A stretch of 64,000 bases of DNA from NCBI RefSeq assembly GCF_004216855.1, contig NZ_SGXT01000011.1:434001-498000 (forward strand), given 5' to 3'. Each line of letters opens with the position of its first letter. The first letter of the stretch is position 1. The notes beneath the pieces are model-generated. The model was not told the DNA's origin. It was given only the letters and a program-made list of their open reading frames with translations, and did not search any database. The stretch comes from Microcella alkaliphila (lineage in GTDB: Bacteria > Actinomycetota > Actinomycetes > Actinomycetales > Microbacteriaceae). The position numbers were made by a program, and so were the translations under genes. Below are positions 9,360-17,796 of the stretch, one piece after another.

Positions 9360-9823
9360 CAGGCGCCCTGCGGCTGGTCGTGGCGCGATGAGTAGAAGGT
9401 CAGGTGGAACTTGCCCACCTGCACTTCGGCGCCGTCGACGAGGGGGACGGTGTCGTCGATGCGCTCGCCGTTGTAGAACGTGCCGTTCAGCGAACCGAGG
9501 TCACGAACGGCGAATTGGGTACCCGAGCGTACGAATTCTGCATGCTTGCGCGACACCGTCACGTCGTCGAGGAAGATGTCGGCGTCGGGGTGGCGACCGG
9601 CGATCGTCTGGTCGCTGTCGAGCAGGAATCGCGCGCCGGTGTTGGGGCCTCGGCGCACGATGAGCACGGCTGAACCCGACGGAAGGGCGCTGATGATGTC
9701 CAGTTCGCCCGTGCGGACACCGGCTTCCATCGCCGCCAATTGCGAGGCGAATTCGGGCCCGTAGTGCACCGTCGTGTCTTGCGGGCGGTACTCGCGTTCG
9801 CCGTCTGCCGTGTTGTCAGCCAT
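9359..9823 (-). CDS. garA: FHA-domain protein, GarA/OdhI-like
   Basis: The 154-residue protein has a short N-terminal tail and one forkhead-associated domain (RRGPNTGARF, GRHPDADIFL, VSRKHAEF, DLGSLNGTFYNGE). GarA/OdhI proteins bind and inhibit 2-oxoglutarate dehydrogenase and are switched off when a Ser/Thr kinase phosphorylates a tail threonine. The tail here reads QDTTVHYGPEFASQL, aligning with the ETTSVF-type phospho-motif. ATG 9823 follows AGGAGG. The gene overlaps the PgsA-like gene upstream by 8 bp and ftsR downstream by 1 bp. Confidence 0.85.
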   Translation of the reverse strand: MADNTADGEREYRPQDTTVHYGPEFASQLAAMEAGVRTGELDIISALPSGSAVLIVRRGPNTGARFLLDSDQTIAGRHPDADIFLDDVTVSRKHAEFVRSGTQFAVRDLGSLNGTFYNGERIDDTVPLVDGAEVQVGKFHLTFYSSRHDQPQGA

Positions 9824-10457
9824 CCGTCGTCCTCCTGTGTGCCAGCGTATCCGATGCATCTACTCTGTCGAGGGGGTGTTCACGGATGAGGACACGCGTT
9901 TGGCGCAGGTAGAGCAGGCCCGCCCACCAGTAGAGGAAGGCCCCCCACAGGGCGAAGGCCCAGCCGATGGGGTCAGATACGGCCGCGAGGGACGGGAAGG
10001 CCTGCCCGAGGACGAGGATGGGCAGCGCGTAGAACAGTGCGAAGGTCGCGGTTTTGCCGAGGTGATGAACGGGCAGCGGCCCGAATCGGTGCTGGGCGAG
10101 CACGACACCGAGCACGACCAGAAAGACGTCGCGACCGATGATCACCACGACGAGCCACCAGGGGACGACCCCTCGCACGGCGAGACCCAGGACGGCCGCC
10201 ATGATGAAGAGCCGGTCGGCGGCCGGATCGAGGAGTTGGCCGAGCTTCGTGATCTGGCCGAAGCGTCGGGCGATCACCCCATCGGCCCAATCGCTGACGG
10301 TGGACACCACGATCACGATGAGAGCCGCGACATCTTCGCCGACAACGACGAGGACAAAGAAAACGGGGACGAGCAGCAGACGCAGCGCGCTCAACGCGTT
10401 CGGAACGGTCCAGACGCGGTCGCTCACCACGGGCGAGGCGGGCGCGGGCTCGGACAC
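9816..10457 (-). CDS. CDP-alcohol phosphatidyltransferase (PgsA-like)
   Basis: Integral membrane enzyme of phospholipid headgroup transfer, 213 residues with about six hydrophobic segments. The family signature is present as DWADGVIARRFG followed by GQLLDPAADR, giving the DGxxAR...G...D...D pattern. The substrate alcohol (glycerol phosphate or inositol phosphate) cannot be decided, though gene order next to garA matches mycobacterial pgsA2. Start GTG 10457 lies 6 nt after a TAGACT -10 element; a GTG at 10463 directly abuts that element and is less likely. First gene of the pgsA-garA-ftsR operon. Confidence 0.85.
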   Translation of the reverse strand: MSEPAPASPVVSDRVWTVPNALSALRLLLVPVFFVLVVVGEDVAALIVIVVSTVSDWADGVIARRFGQITKLGQLLDPAADRLFIMAAVLGLAVRGVVPWWLVVVIIGRDVFLVVLGVVLAQHRFGPLPVHHLGKTATFALFYALPILVLGQAFPSLAAVSDPIGWAFALWGAFLYWWAGLLYLRQTRVLIREHPLDRVDASDTLAHRRTTDG

Positions 10458-10463
10458 GGCCAC

Positions 10464-10469
10464 AGTCTA
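10464..10469 (-). promoter_or_regulatory. -10 element, leaderless pgsA-garA-ftsR operon
   Basis: TAGACT on the minus strand ends 6 nt before GTG 10457, placing the expected transcript start at the start codon. No Shine-Dalgarno sequence is visible. Confidence 0.55.
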
Positions 10470-10558
10470 GTGACGCGCCGCTGCCCGCTCCGGGGAAGGA
10501 CAGCGCAGAGTTCGCTGTACGCGCCGTGCCGCAGTCGCCGGAAACGGCGAGCGAGGGT

Positions 10559-10564
10559 TACCGT
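10559..10564 (+). promoter_or_regulatory. -10 element of the LRV protein gene
   Basis: TACCGT, then 7 nt, then ATG 10572. The same TACCGT-N7-ATG arrangement occurs at the DEAD-box helicase gene. Confidence 0.5.
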
Positions 10565-10571
10565 ACCTGGC

Positions 10572-11033
10572 ATGTCGTGCATCCGGTTCAACACCCCCGC
10601 GCAGAAGCGCCAACTCGCCGAGAACGCCCCCGCGATGCAGCTCGGAACCGAGCCGGTGGCGCAGTTCCTCTCCCCCACGGTGACTGACTCCAAGCGGGAG
10701 CGCATTCGTCGACTGGCCGCGAGCGACGACCCGCGCATCCGTGAGAGCGCCGCGCTGTCGTACCACGCCCCCGACGAGGTGTACGAGGCGCTGGCCCACG
10801 ACCCCGAAGCGAGCGTGCGCAGCTGTCTCGCCCGCAACGAGCGCACGCCGTGCGATGTGCTGCGCACCCTCGCGGCCGATCCCGACGAGCAGGTGCGCGC
10901 GTGGGTGGCAATCAACTACTTCGTTCCCGCGGACGCGATGGAACGTCTCGCGGTCGACGAGAGCGACACCGTGCGCGCCCTTGTCGCTTGGAAGGCGTCG
11001 CTCGCCGGCGAAGCCCACCCCGTCGCCGTCTAG
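10572..11033 (+). CDS. LRV (leucine-rich repeat variant) protein
   Basis: The 153-residue protein is built of about four helical repeats of roughly 24 residues with the pattern LAxDPxxxVRxxxAxN: ASDDPRIRESAALSYHAP, AHDPEASVRSCLARN, AADPDEQVRAWVAIN and AVDESDTVRALVAWK. Repeats of this kind form binding scaffolds. No catalytic residues or transmembrane segments are seen, so the partner is unknown. It is expressed alone from a probable leaderless promoter and shares a 4-bp CTAG overlap with the convergent SDR gene. Confidence 0.75.
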   Translation: MSCIRFNTPAQKRQLAENAPAMQLGTEPVAQFLSPTVTDSKRERIRRLAASDDPRIRESAALSYHAPDEVYEALAHDPEASVRSCLARNERTPCDVLRTLAADPDEQVRAWVAINYFVPADAMERLAVDESDTVRALVAWKASLAGEAHPVAV

Positions 11034-11785
11034 CGCGAGCGGAACTGCCCAGCCGCCGACAGCGAGTCGGGCAGGATGCGGGCAAGCCCCGCGATGACCT
11101 TCCAGCGCAGTGTCGGGATTACGACACTGCGGCCGCGATCGATCGCCCGCATCGACTGCCGAACAACCGTCGGGGCGTCCAGCCACAGCGCCTTCGGGAT
11201 GCCGGAGACGTCGACCCCCATGCGCTCATGGAATTCGGTTCGCACAAATCCGGGAGCCACCGCTGTCACGCTCACGCCGCGGCGGCGATACGTCAGGTTC
11301 GCCCAGCGCGCGAACGACACGCCCCAGGCCTTTGCGGCGCCATAGGTGCCGCGCGGAGTGAATGCGGCCACGCTCGAGACGATGACGATGCGTCCCCCGC
11401 CGCCCGCGAGCATCCGCCTCAGGGCCGTCTGAGAGAGGCGCAGCGGAACGGCCACGTGAATCGCGAGGTGGCGCTGCTCGTCCTCGGCGTCGGTCGCGGC
11501 GAGGTCGCCGCCGATCCCGTAGCCGGCGTTGTTGATGAGCACGTCGACCGGGTCGGACTCGGACGCGATGCGGGCGTCAACGGCCTCGACCCCAGCCGCA
11601 TCGTGCAGGTCGGCCACCAGGGTCTCGACGGTGACTCCGTGCTGCGAGCGCATCCGCTCGGCGACCTCGTCGAGCCTGCTCGCGGTACGGGCGACCAGCA
11701 CGAGGTCGTCGCCGCGGGCCGCGAGCTGGCGGGCGAATTCGAGTCCGATACCGGCGGTTGCACCGGTGATGAGGGCACGCGTCAC
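11030..11785 (-). CDS. Short-chain dehydrogenase/reductase
   Basis: The 251-residue classical SDR starts with the nucleotide-binding TGATAGIGLEFA and continues with NNAGYG, SSVAAF and YGAAK, giving the catalytic Ser-Tyr-Lys set. The pattern after the glycine motif (VARTASRLDEVAERM) suggests NADP(H) preference (inference). The substrate is unknown. GTG 11785 is taken as start because TAGGCT ends 7 nt upstream and the protein then begins directly at the Rossmann fold. The stop overlaps the LRV gene's stop as CTAG. Confidence 0.85.
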   Translation of the reverse strand: MTRALITGATAGIGLEFARQLAARGDDLVLVARTASRLDEVAERMRSQHGVTVETLVADLHDAAGVEAVDARIASESDPVDVLINNAGYGIGGDLAATDAEDEQRHLAIHVAVPLRLSQTALRRMLAGGGGRIVIVSSVAAFTPRGTYGAAKAWGVSFARWANLTYRRRGVSVTAVAPGFVRTEFHERMGVDVSGIPKALWLDAPTVVRQSMRAIDRGRSVVIPTLRWKVIAGLARILPDSLSAAGQFRSR

Positions 11786-11792
11786 GACGCCG

Positions 11793-11798
11793 AGCCTA
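11793..11798 (-). promoter_or_regulatory. -10 element of the SDR gene
   Basis: TAGGCT on the minus strand followed by 7 nt and GTG 11785. It overlaps the last codons of the upstream G6PD gene, so the SDR can be transcribed separately. Confidence 0.5.
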
Positions 11799-13217
11799 GC
11801 CGCGCGACAGGTCGGTAAGCGGCGTCGACCAGCCGTCGGGGCCGGACGAGCCGGCCGGGTACTCGTCAAGCGGTACCGCGCCATCACGCCAGGCGGCGAG
11901 CACCGGATCGACGAGCGCCCAGCAGAGTTCGGCGGCCTCCGCGGGAACGCTCAACAGCGGATCGGCGGCCAGGATGCCGTCGAGCACCTCGCCGTATGCC
12001 GTGAGCTCACCCGACCCGAAGTCGGTGTCCAGCTGCACGCGGTCGAGCTCCAGCGGATCGCCCGGCCCGTTCAGGTCGAGGTCGACCGTGAGGTGCTCGG
12101 GCGTCAACGAGACGATGATGCGCGGCGCATCGGAAGCCCCGCGAAAGCCCCGCGGGAGGTGAGCGACCGGATGCAACGTCAGCTGCGCGTCCTTTCGTGG
12201 CGCGCCGACCGCTTTGCCGCTGCGCAGCATGATCGGTACCCCCGCCCAGCGGGCGTTCTCGACGGTGACGACGAATTCGGCGAGTGTCTCGGTCTCGTTC
12301 TCTGGGTCGACGCCGTCTTCGTCCGCATAGGCGGGCACGCCCTCGCCGTCGAGCTCGCCCGCCGTGTACCGCGCACGGCGGGAGGCGCGCGCCGGGTCGT
12401 CGGCAAGCGGCCGCATCGCCCGCAGCGCCTGCACGAGCGACCCGCGCAGGTCGTCGGCGTCGAGAGCGGCGGGCGCTTCCATCGTCATAAAGCCGGCGAC
12501 GAGCAGCAGATGGCTCTGGATCATGTCGACGAGCGCTCCCGCACTGTCGTAGTAGCCGGCGCGGCCCTCCAGCGCGAGCGTCTCGTCGTAGACGATGTCG
12601 ATGGCGGCGACATTGTCGCGATTCCACACGCTCTCGAACAAACGGTTGGCAAAGCGCAGCCCCAGGAGGTTCAACACGGTCGACTTGCCGAGGAAGTGGT
12701 CGACGCGGAACACCTGGTCATCGGCGACGCGCTCGGCGAGCAGCGCATTGAGTGTTCGGGCCGACTCGGCGTCGTGACCGAAGGGCTTCTCGAGGGCGAG
12801 GCGGGTTCCGTCGGGCAGGTCGCCGGGCCGCAGCGCCTCGACGGCCCGCACGGTGATGTCGGGCGGCAGGGCGAAGTAGAGGATCGGCGGATGCTCGGCG
12901 CTGGCCACAAGGTCACGCAACTGCCCGCGGTCGGTCGCGTCCACCGTGCGCCACCGGGCCGCGTCGACGGCGCGGTCGATCGCGGTCTTCGCGGCAGCCG
13001 CATCGGGAACGTCACCGAGCGCATCCAGGCCGTTTTCGAGGGCCTCACGCACGATTTCGCGCCATGCGGCGTCGTCGCTCTCACTGTGGCCCGCTCCGAC
13101 AAGGGTGAGGCGCAATTCCGGGTTTCGGGCGAGTACTCCGGCGAGCCCCGGCACCAGCAGGCGCTTCGTGAGGTCGCCACCGGCGCCGAGGATGATGAGC
13201 GTCTGATCGGACTGCAT
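11796..13217 (-). CDS. zwf: Glucose-6-phosphate dehydrogenase
   Basis: First step of the oxidative pentose phosphate pathway, producing NADPH. The 473-residue protein has the N-terminal LGAGGDLTKRLLVPGL cofactor motif, LEKPFGHD, and the substrate-site RVDHFLGKS (family RIDHYLGKE). The usual final Glu of that motif is Ser here. Length is slightly under the usual 490-510, so this may be a second, divergent zwf-like copy rather than the main enzyme. Start ATG 13217 follows a TACGGT element by 6 nt. Divergent from the GH15 gene. Confidence 0.85.
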   Translation of the reverse strand: MQSDQTLIILGAGGDLTKRLLVPGLAGVLARNPELRLTLVGAGHSESDDAAWREIVREALENGLDALGDVPDAAAAKTAIDRAVDAARWRTVDATDRGQLRDLVASAEHPPILYFALPPDITVRAVEALRPGDLPDGTRLALEKPFGHDAESARTLNALLAERVADDQVFRVDHFLGKSTVLNLLGLRFANRLFESVWNRDNVAAIDIVYDETLALEGRAGYYDSAGALVDMIQSHLLLVAGFMTMEAPAALDADDLRGSLVQALRAMRPLADDPARASRRARYTAGELDGEGVPAYADEDGVDPENETETLAEFVVTVENARWAGVPIMLRSGKAVGAPRKDAQLTLHPVAHLPRGFRGASDAPRIIVSLTPEHLTVDLDLNGPGDPLELDRVQLDTDFGSGELTAYGEVLDGILAADPLLSVPAEAAELCWALVDPVLAAWRDGAVPLDEYPAGSSGPDGWSTPLTDLSRG

Positions 13218-13223
13218 CGAGTC

Positions 13224-13229
13224 ACCGTA
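13224..13229 (-). promoter_or_regulatory. -10 element of the zwf-like gene
   Basis: TACGGT on the minus strand, 6 nt before ATG 13217; leaderless type. Confidence 0.5.
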
Positions 13230-13269
13230 TCGAGGCCGCCTCGAAGATGCGTCTGCTTGGATGATTCTC

Positions 13270-15048
13270 ATGGCCGAGCCTCTGGAGAATTACGCCCTCG
13301 TCGGAGACTGCCGATCGGCGGCACTCATCGGCCGCACCGGATCGATCGACTGGCTGTGCCTGCCGCGCTTCGACTCGTCGTCTCTGCTCGCTCGGATCCT
13401 CGGCGACGAGCGCCACGGGCACTGGTCGCTGAACCCGGTCGGCGCCGTCGAATGCACCTCGCGTCGCTACGAGGAGGACACGTTCGTCCTCGTGACCCGG
13501 TGGGAGACCCCGACCGGCGTCATCGAGGTCACCGATTGGATGCCGATCGAGAACGGCGAGAGCGACATCGTGCGGCGGGTGACCGGCCTTGAGGGCGAGG
13601 TGACGGTCGAGCAGGTGCTGCGCATCCGCTTCGATTACGCCGATGCGATGCCGTGGGTGCGTCAAACAGGCACGGAGGATGCCCCGGAACTCACCGCCAT
13701 CGCCGGCCCTGACGCGGTCGTCGTGCGCGGCCCCCGGTTCACCGCGGTCGATCACGCACACCGCGCCGAGTTCACCGTGAGCGCGGGCGAGACCGTCGAC
13801 ACCGTGCTGACGTGGTTCCCCTCGCACAAGTCGCCCCGCCCGCCGCAAGACGTGGACACGATGCTCGAGACCACGCGCGCGTGGTGGCAGAACTGGGCGC
13901 GGACGTGCACTCCGCCGGGCGCGTACGACGAACACGTGCGCCGCTCGCTGCTCGTCCTGCGAGCGCTCACCCACGAGTCGACCGGCGGCATCGTCGCCGC
14001 CCCGACGACGAGCCTGCCGGAGGAGATCGGGGGCGGACGCAACTGGGACTACCGCTACGTCTGGATCCGCGACGCCGCCCTCACCCTCGAGGCACTCATG
14101 ATCCACGGCTACCAGGACGAGGCAAGTGCGTGGCGCGACTGGCTATTGCGGGCGATCGCCGGCGACCCGGAAGACGTGCAGATCATGTACGGCCTCTCGG
14201 GCGCGCGCTACCTGTACGAGCGCGAGATCGAGAGCCTCCCCGGCTACGAGGGCTCCTCCCCCGTGCGCGTCGGAAACGGCGCCTACGACCAATTCCAGGG
14301 CGACATCTTCGGCGAGCTCATGATCGCCCTGGAAGACGCACGCGAGCTCGGGGTGCACGAGGACGACTTCTCGTGGTCGCTCCAGGTGCGACTGCTCGAG
14401 TGGGTTGCGACCCAACTCGACCGCGCCGATAACGGCATCTGGGAGATCCGCGGGCCGCTGCGCACCTTCACGCACTCCCGAGCGATGCTGTGGGCAGCCT
14501 TCGACCGCGGCATCCGCGCGATCGAGCAGTTCGACCTGACCGGGCCGCTCGCCGAGTGGAAGGCCACTCGCGAGCGCTTGCGCACCGAGATCGAGGAGCA
14601 CGGTTTCGACGCTGAGCGCGGTCACTACCGTCAGCACTACGACACAGTCGAAGTCGACGCGTCGCTGCTGCAGCTCGCCCAGATCGGCTACGTCGCCTAC
14701 GACGACGATCGGATGCTCGGAACGGTCGCCGAGATCGAACGCACGTTGCTGCGCAAGGGACTCCCGCTGCGCTACCGCACGGAAAGCGGGGTCGATGGCC
14801 TGGAGGGTGACGAGCATCCGTTCCTCACCTGCGCCTTCTGGCTGGTCGAGCAGTACGCCCGCTCGGGCCGCCTCGACGACGCGGTTACCCTCATGGACCG
14901 GCTGGTCGGCATCACGAACGACGTGGGGCTGCTCAGTGAGGAGTACGACGTCGACGATGAGCGGCACCTCGGCAATACCCCGCAGGCGCTGTCGCACCTC
15001 GCTCTCGTGCGGGCGGCCGACGCGATCTCGGAGGCGCGGGCGACGTGA
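13270..15048 (+). CDS. Glycoside hydrolase family 15 protein (glucoamylase/trehalase-like)
   Basis: The 592-residue cytoplasmic protein (no signal peptide) starts with the conserved ENYALVGDCRSAALIGRTG and SIDWLCLPRFDSSS segment and contains the (alpha/alpha)6 barrel motifs GGGRNWDYRYVWIRD and the C-terminal GLLSEEYD with a catalytic-type Glu. Actinobacterial members act on trehalose or short alpha-glucans; the substrate here is inferred only. ATG 13270 gives the family-typical N-terminus; an ATG at 13261 would add MIL. The S4 gene starts in a GTGA overlap at its stop. Confidence 0.85.
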   Translation: MAEPLENYALVGDCRSAALIGRTGSIDWLCLPRFDSSSLLARILGDERHGHWSLNPVGAVECTSRRYEEDTFVLVTRWETPTGVIEVTDWMPIENGESDIVRRVTGLEGEVTVEQVLRIRFDYADAMPWVRQTGTEDAPELTAIAGPDAVVVRGPRFTAVDHAHRAEFTVSAGETVDTVLTWFPSHKSPRPPQDVDTMLETTRAWWQNWARTCTPPGAYDEHVRRSLLVLRALTHESTGGIVAAPTTSLPEEIGGGRNWDYRYVWIRDAALTLEALMIHGYQDEASAWRDWLLRAIAGDPEDVQIMYGLSGARYLYEREIESLPGYEGSSPVRVGNGAYDQFQGDIFGELMIALEDARELGVHEDDFSWSLQVRLLEWVATQLDRADNGIWEIRGPLRTFTHSRAMLWAAFDRGIRAIEQFDLTGPLAEWKATRERLRTEIEEHGFDAERGHYRQHYDTVEVDASLLQLAQIGYVAYDDDRMLGTVAEIERTLLRKGLPLRYRTESGVDGLEGDEHPFLTCAFWLVEQYARSGRLDDAVTLMDRLVGITNDVGLLSEEYDVDDERHLGNTPQALSHLALVRAADAISEARAT

Positions 15049-15437
15049 CGGCCGCTGGCGGGGTCGGCGGGGCGACACAGGCACGCGTTGACGCGTGGGC
15101 CTGGGCGATTCGCCTGTTTTCGACCCGCTCGGCGGCGACCGCTGCCTGCAAGGCGGGGCACCTGAAGGTGAATGGATCGACGGTGAAGCCCGCCCACCCG
15201 GTTAAGGTCGGAGACACGGTGCGGGCGCTGACCCCGGGTGGCGAGCGCATCGTCGTCGTCACCGGCATCATCGTCAAGCGCACCTCGGCGGCGAAGGCGG
15301 CCGAACACTACGATGACCGCACTCCCCCGCCCCCGCCAAAGGAGGAGCGCGTTTTGCCGGTGCTGCGCGAGCGCGGGGCAGGACGCCCGACCAAGCGCGA
15401 CCGGCGCGAGATTGAGCGATTGCGCGGACGCGACTGA
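15045..15437 (+). CDS. S4-domain RNA-binding protein (Hsp15-like)
   Basis: The 130-residue basic protein has an N-terminal S4 fold (ARVDAWAWAIRLFSTRSAAT, then GHLKVNGSTVKPAHPVKVGD) and a charged tail rich in Arg/Lys. Hsp15-type proteins bind stalled 50S subunits carrying nascent chains; that role is inferred from the domain. It begins in the GTGA overlap with the GH15 gene, so the two are translationally coupled although functionally unrelated. Confidence 0.85.
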   Translation: MTAAGGVGGATQARVDAWAWAIRLFSTRSAATAACKAGHLKVNGSTVKPAHPVKVGDTVRALTPGGERIVVVTGIIVKRTSAAKAAEHYDDRTPPPPPKEERVLPVLRERGAGRPTKRDRREIERLRGRD

Positions 15438-15501
15438 GCGCTTCCTCGACGCTGCCTGTGGGAACCGCCCACTCGCCGACCCGCGGCCCCACACTCGACG
15501 G

Positions 15502-16465
15502 GTGCGCCTTCGACGATCTTCGACCGACGACCCGGGAATGACGCGGCGCCGTCGCGGACGCGGGTACTCCTACAGTGACGCGGACGGCAGGCCCGTCACC
15601 GACCCGGCGACGCTGGAGCGGATCACCTCGCTCGTCATTCCGCCCGCCTGGACCGACGTGTGGATCTGCGCTGACGAGCGCGGGCATCTCCAGGCCGCCG
15701 GGACGGACGCCGACGGACGCCGACGGACGGCGACAGTACCGCTACCACCTGGGGTGGACGGTACGCGCCGAGCGGCGCAAGTACGCCCGCGTGCGCGAGC
15801 TCGCCGGGTGTACGACCCCCCTGCGCCGACGCATCACCACCGACCTCCGCAGTGAGGTTCCGCAGGCCCGCGCCACGGCGATCGCGGCTCGACTCATCGA
15901 CGCGCTGGGGGTGCGACTCGGCGACGAACGGTACGCGCTCGAGCACGGCACGGTGGGTGCCCTCACGCTGGAATGGCAGCACGTCGAGATCGACGGCGCT
16001 CGGGTGCACCTCGATTTCCCGGCAAAATCGGGCGTGCGCTGGCAGGCGACGCTGCGCGACGCCGACCTGGCCGCGGCGCTGGACGCCGTGCCGCGAGGGC
16101 GTCGCGTACGACTGACCGAGTGGCGCGATGCCGAGGGCCGGCATCGCGTCAGCGCACGAGCGCTCACTGACTACCTGTCGATCGCGAGCGGGTGCGCCGT
16201 GACGCCGAAAGACCTGCGCACGCTCCTCGGCTCGCGCACTGCCGCCGAGGTGCTGGCCCGGTCGGGGCCGCTCCCCCGCGCCGAGCAGGACGCCGTCATC
16301 CTCTCGGCGGTGGATACCGTCGCGGAGACGCTGCGCAACACGCGCGCCGTGGCGCGTTCGTCATACATCGATCCCGTGGTGATCGAACGGTTCCGCCGCG
16401 GCCGCGTCGCCGCTCTCACGCGCGCGGGCGTCTCAGATCGGGCGTACGCCGACCTCGTCAGGTGA
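15502..16465 (+). pseudogene. DNA topoisomerase IB, frameshifted by a 10-bp tandem duplication
   Basis: Poxvirus-like type IB topoisomerase. The first part reads RLRRSSTDDPGMTRRRRGRG, LVIPPAWTDVWIC and GTDADGR in one frame; the rest (RRQYRYHLGW, GALTLEWQHV, VTPKDLRTLLGSRTAAEV and the active-site region SSYIDPVVIERF with the catalytic-type Tyr) is in the +1 frame. The switch is at 15706-15725, where GACGCCGACG occurs twice; deleting one copy restores the family sequence exactly (GTDADGRRQYRYH). GTG 15502 gives the usual family N-terminus, with CACACT 6 nt before it. Either a recent null, a slippage-switchable allele, or an assembly artefact. Confidence 0.85.
15706..15725 (+). repeat. 10-bp tandem duplication inside topoisomerase IB
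   Basis: Two exact adjacent copies of GACGCCGACG (15706-15715 and 15716-15725), followed by a related GACGGCGAC. Ten bases cannot be absorbed in frame. Confidence 0.9.
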
Positions 16466-16471
16466 CGCGGC

Positions 16472-17425
16472 TCACAGCCCCAGAGCCTCGAGGGATGCGC
16501 GGATCGCCTCCGCGCTGTGGTGCAGCTGCCGCTCCTCCTCCGCCGAGAACGGCGCGTCGATGACCCGCGAGACACCGCGCGCATCGACGATGCTCGGCAC
16601 GGACAGCGCAACACCGCTGACGCCCCGGTAGTCGTCGAGCACGCTCGAGACGGGCAGGATCGCGCCCTCGTCATGCAGGATCGCCTCGACGATGCGCGCG
16701 CCGGACAGCCCAATCGCGTAGTTCGTCGCACCCTTGCCCGCGATGATGGTGTATGCCGCGTTCTTGACCTCCTCGGCGATCTCGTCGAGCTCTTCGACCG
16801 TGAGGCTCGCCCCCTCCTCGTCGATCCACTCGCGAATGGGGATCGGGCCGATGCGGCTTTGTGACCACAGGGGGAACTCGCTGTCGCCGTGCTCCCCGAC
16901 GATCATGGCGTGCACGCTCGCGGCGCTCACCCCGAGGCGTTCTGCCAGTCGCCACCGCAACCGCGACGAGTCGAGCACCGTGCCGCTCGAGAACACCCGC
17001 GCGGGCTCGAGCTCGCTGAACTGCTGGGCGGCGACCGCCAACACGTCGCACGGGTTCGTCACGAGCATGAACACGGCATTCGGTGCACGCTCGACGAGGC
17101 GCGGCATGAGATCGCGCAGGATCTCGACGTTGACCCCCGCGAGGTCGAGTCGGCTCTGGCCGGGGTGCTGCTTGGCACCGGCTGTGATCACCACGACGTT
17201 GGCCCCCTCCACCACGTCGAGGTCGGCACCGCCACTAATGGCGCTCGAACCGGTGAACGGGGTACCGTGCGCGAGGTCGAGAATCTCGGCGTTCACGCGC
17301 GCCTCGTCAATGTCGTACAACACCACCTCGCGTGCGCTCTCGCGAATAAGGGAGGCGTAGGCGAGGGCGGTGCCCACCGCGCCTGCTCCGACGATGGCCA
17401 AACGGGAATTGTCGATGACTGCCAT
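16472..17425 (-). CDS. ldh: L-lactate dehydrogenase
   Basis: NAD-dependent interconversion of pyruvate and L-lactate. The 317-residue protein shows GAGAVGTALAYA (NAD-binding), ITAGAKQHPGQSRLDL (mobile loop; Gln at the pyruvate-selecting position indicates lactate rather than malate dehydrogenase), VTNPCD, and GEHGDSEF with the catalytic His. ATG 17425 is preferred because AGGGTGG lies 5 nt upstream; an ATG three codons earlier overlaps that site. Confidence 0.95.
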   Translation of the reverse strand: MAVIDNSRLAIVGAGAVGTALAYASLIRESAREVVLYDIDEARVNAEILDLAHGTPFTGSSAISGGADLDVVEGANVVVITAGAKQHPGQSRLDLAGVNVEILRDLMPRLVERAPNAVFMLVTNPCDVLAVAAQQFSELEPARVFSSGTVLDSSRLRWRLAERLGVSAASVHAMIVGEHGDSEFPLWSQSRIGPIPIREWIDEEGASLTVEELDEIAEEVKNAAYTIIAGKGATNYAIGLSGARIVEAILHDEGAILPVSSVLDDYRGVSGVALSVPSIVDARGVSRVIDAPFSAEEERQLHHSAEAIRASLEALGL

Positions 17426-17447
17426 GACATCCACCCTGGCCGAAGGA

Positions 17448-17696
17448 TCACCCCGCTGTCGAGGGTCCTTCGACCCATTCGGAGGCGGTGTCAGGGTCGA
17501 CCAGCGATTGCAGATGCGCCACGAGCATCCCCTCGGCCGCGCCCGACGGGACTGCCTCGTTGAGCGCGATCCGCGGCGCCTGCTCCACCGGCAGCATTCC
17601 GAAGCCGCTGGTGCTGAGGGAACCGATGACGCAGCCCGCCACGGTGCGGCGAGAAATGTCTGAGAGCTCGGTGAGGGTGTCGCCCCAGTGCGCCAT
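17448..17696 (-). CDS. Small protein of unknown function
   Basis: An 82-residue acidic protein without a recognised domain, transmembrane segment or cysteine pair. Support for a real gene: a TAGTCT element 6 nt before the ATG (leaderless type), codon use like its neighbours, and tight packing 23 bp upstream of ldh on the same strand. It could share a transcript with ldh. Confidence 0.6.
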   Translation of the reverse strand: MAHWGDTLTELSDISRRTVAGCVIGSLSTSGFGMLPVEQAPRIALNEAVPSGAAEGMLVAHLQSLVDPDTASEWVEGPSTAG

Positions 17697-17702
17697 GCCC
17701 GG

Positions 17703-17708
17703 AGACTA
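17703..17708 (-). promoter_or_regulatory. -10 element of the 82-residue protein gene
   Basis: TAGTCT on the minus strand, 6 nt before ATG 17696. Confidence 0.5.
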
Positions 17709-17713
17709 GCGCG

Positions 17714-17762
17714 CGAGCACCCCCGGGCCGACGGAGACAGGCCGTCGCACCGGGGGTGCTCG
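17714..17762 (-). terminator. Long stem-loop after the HesB-like gene
   Basis: Perfect 13-bp arms (CGAGCACCCCCGG at 17714-17726, CCGGGGGTGCTCG at 17750-17762) enclose a smaller internal hairpin (GACGG/CCGTC). It sits 35 bp downstream of the HesB-like stop. No U-tract follows, so it is either an unconventional terminator or a structural element upstream of the next promoter. Confidence 0.6.
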
Positions 17763-17796
17763 TGGGCGTCGTCAGGGGCGACGACGGGGTGCTGCG

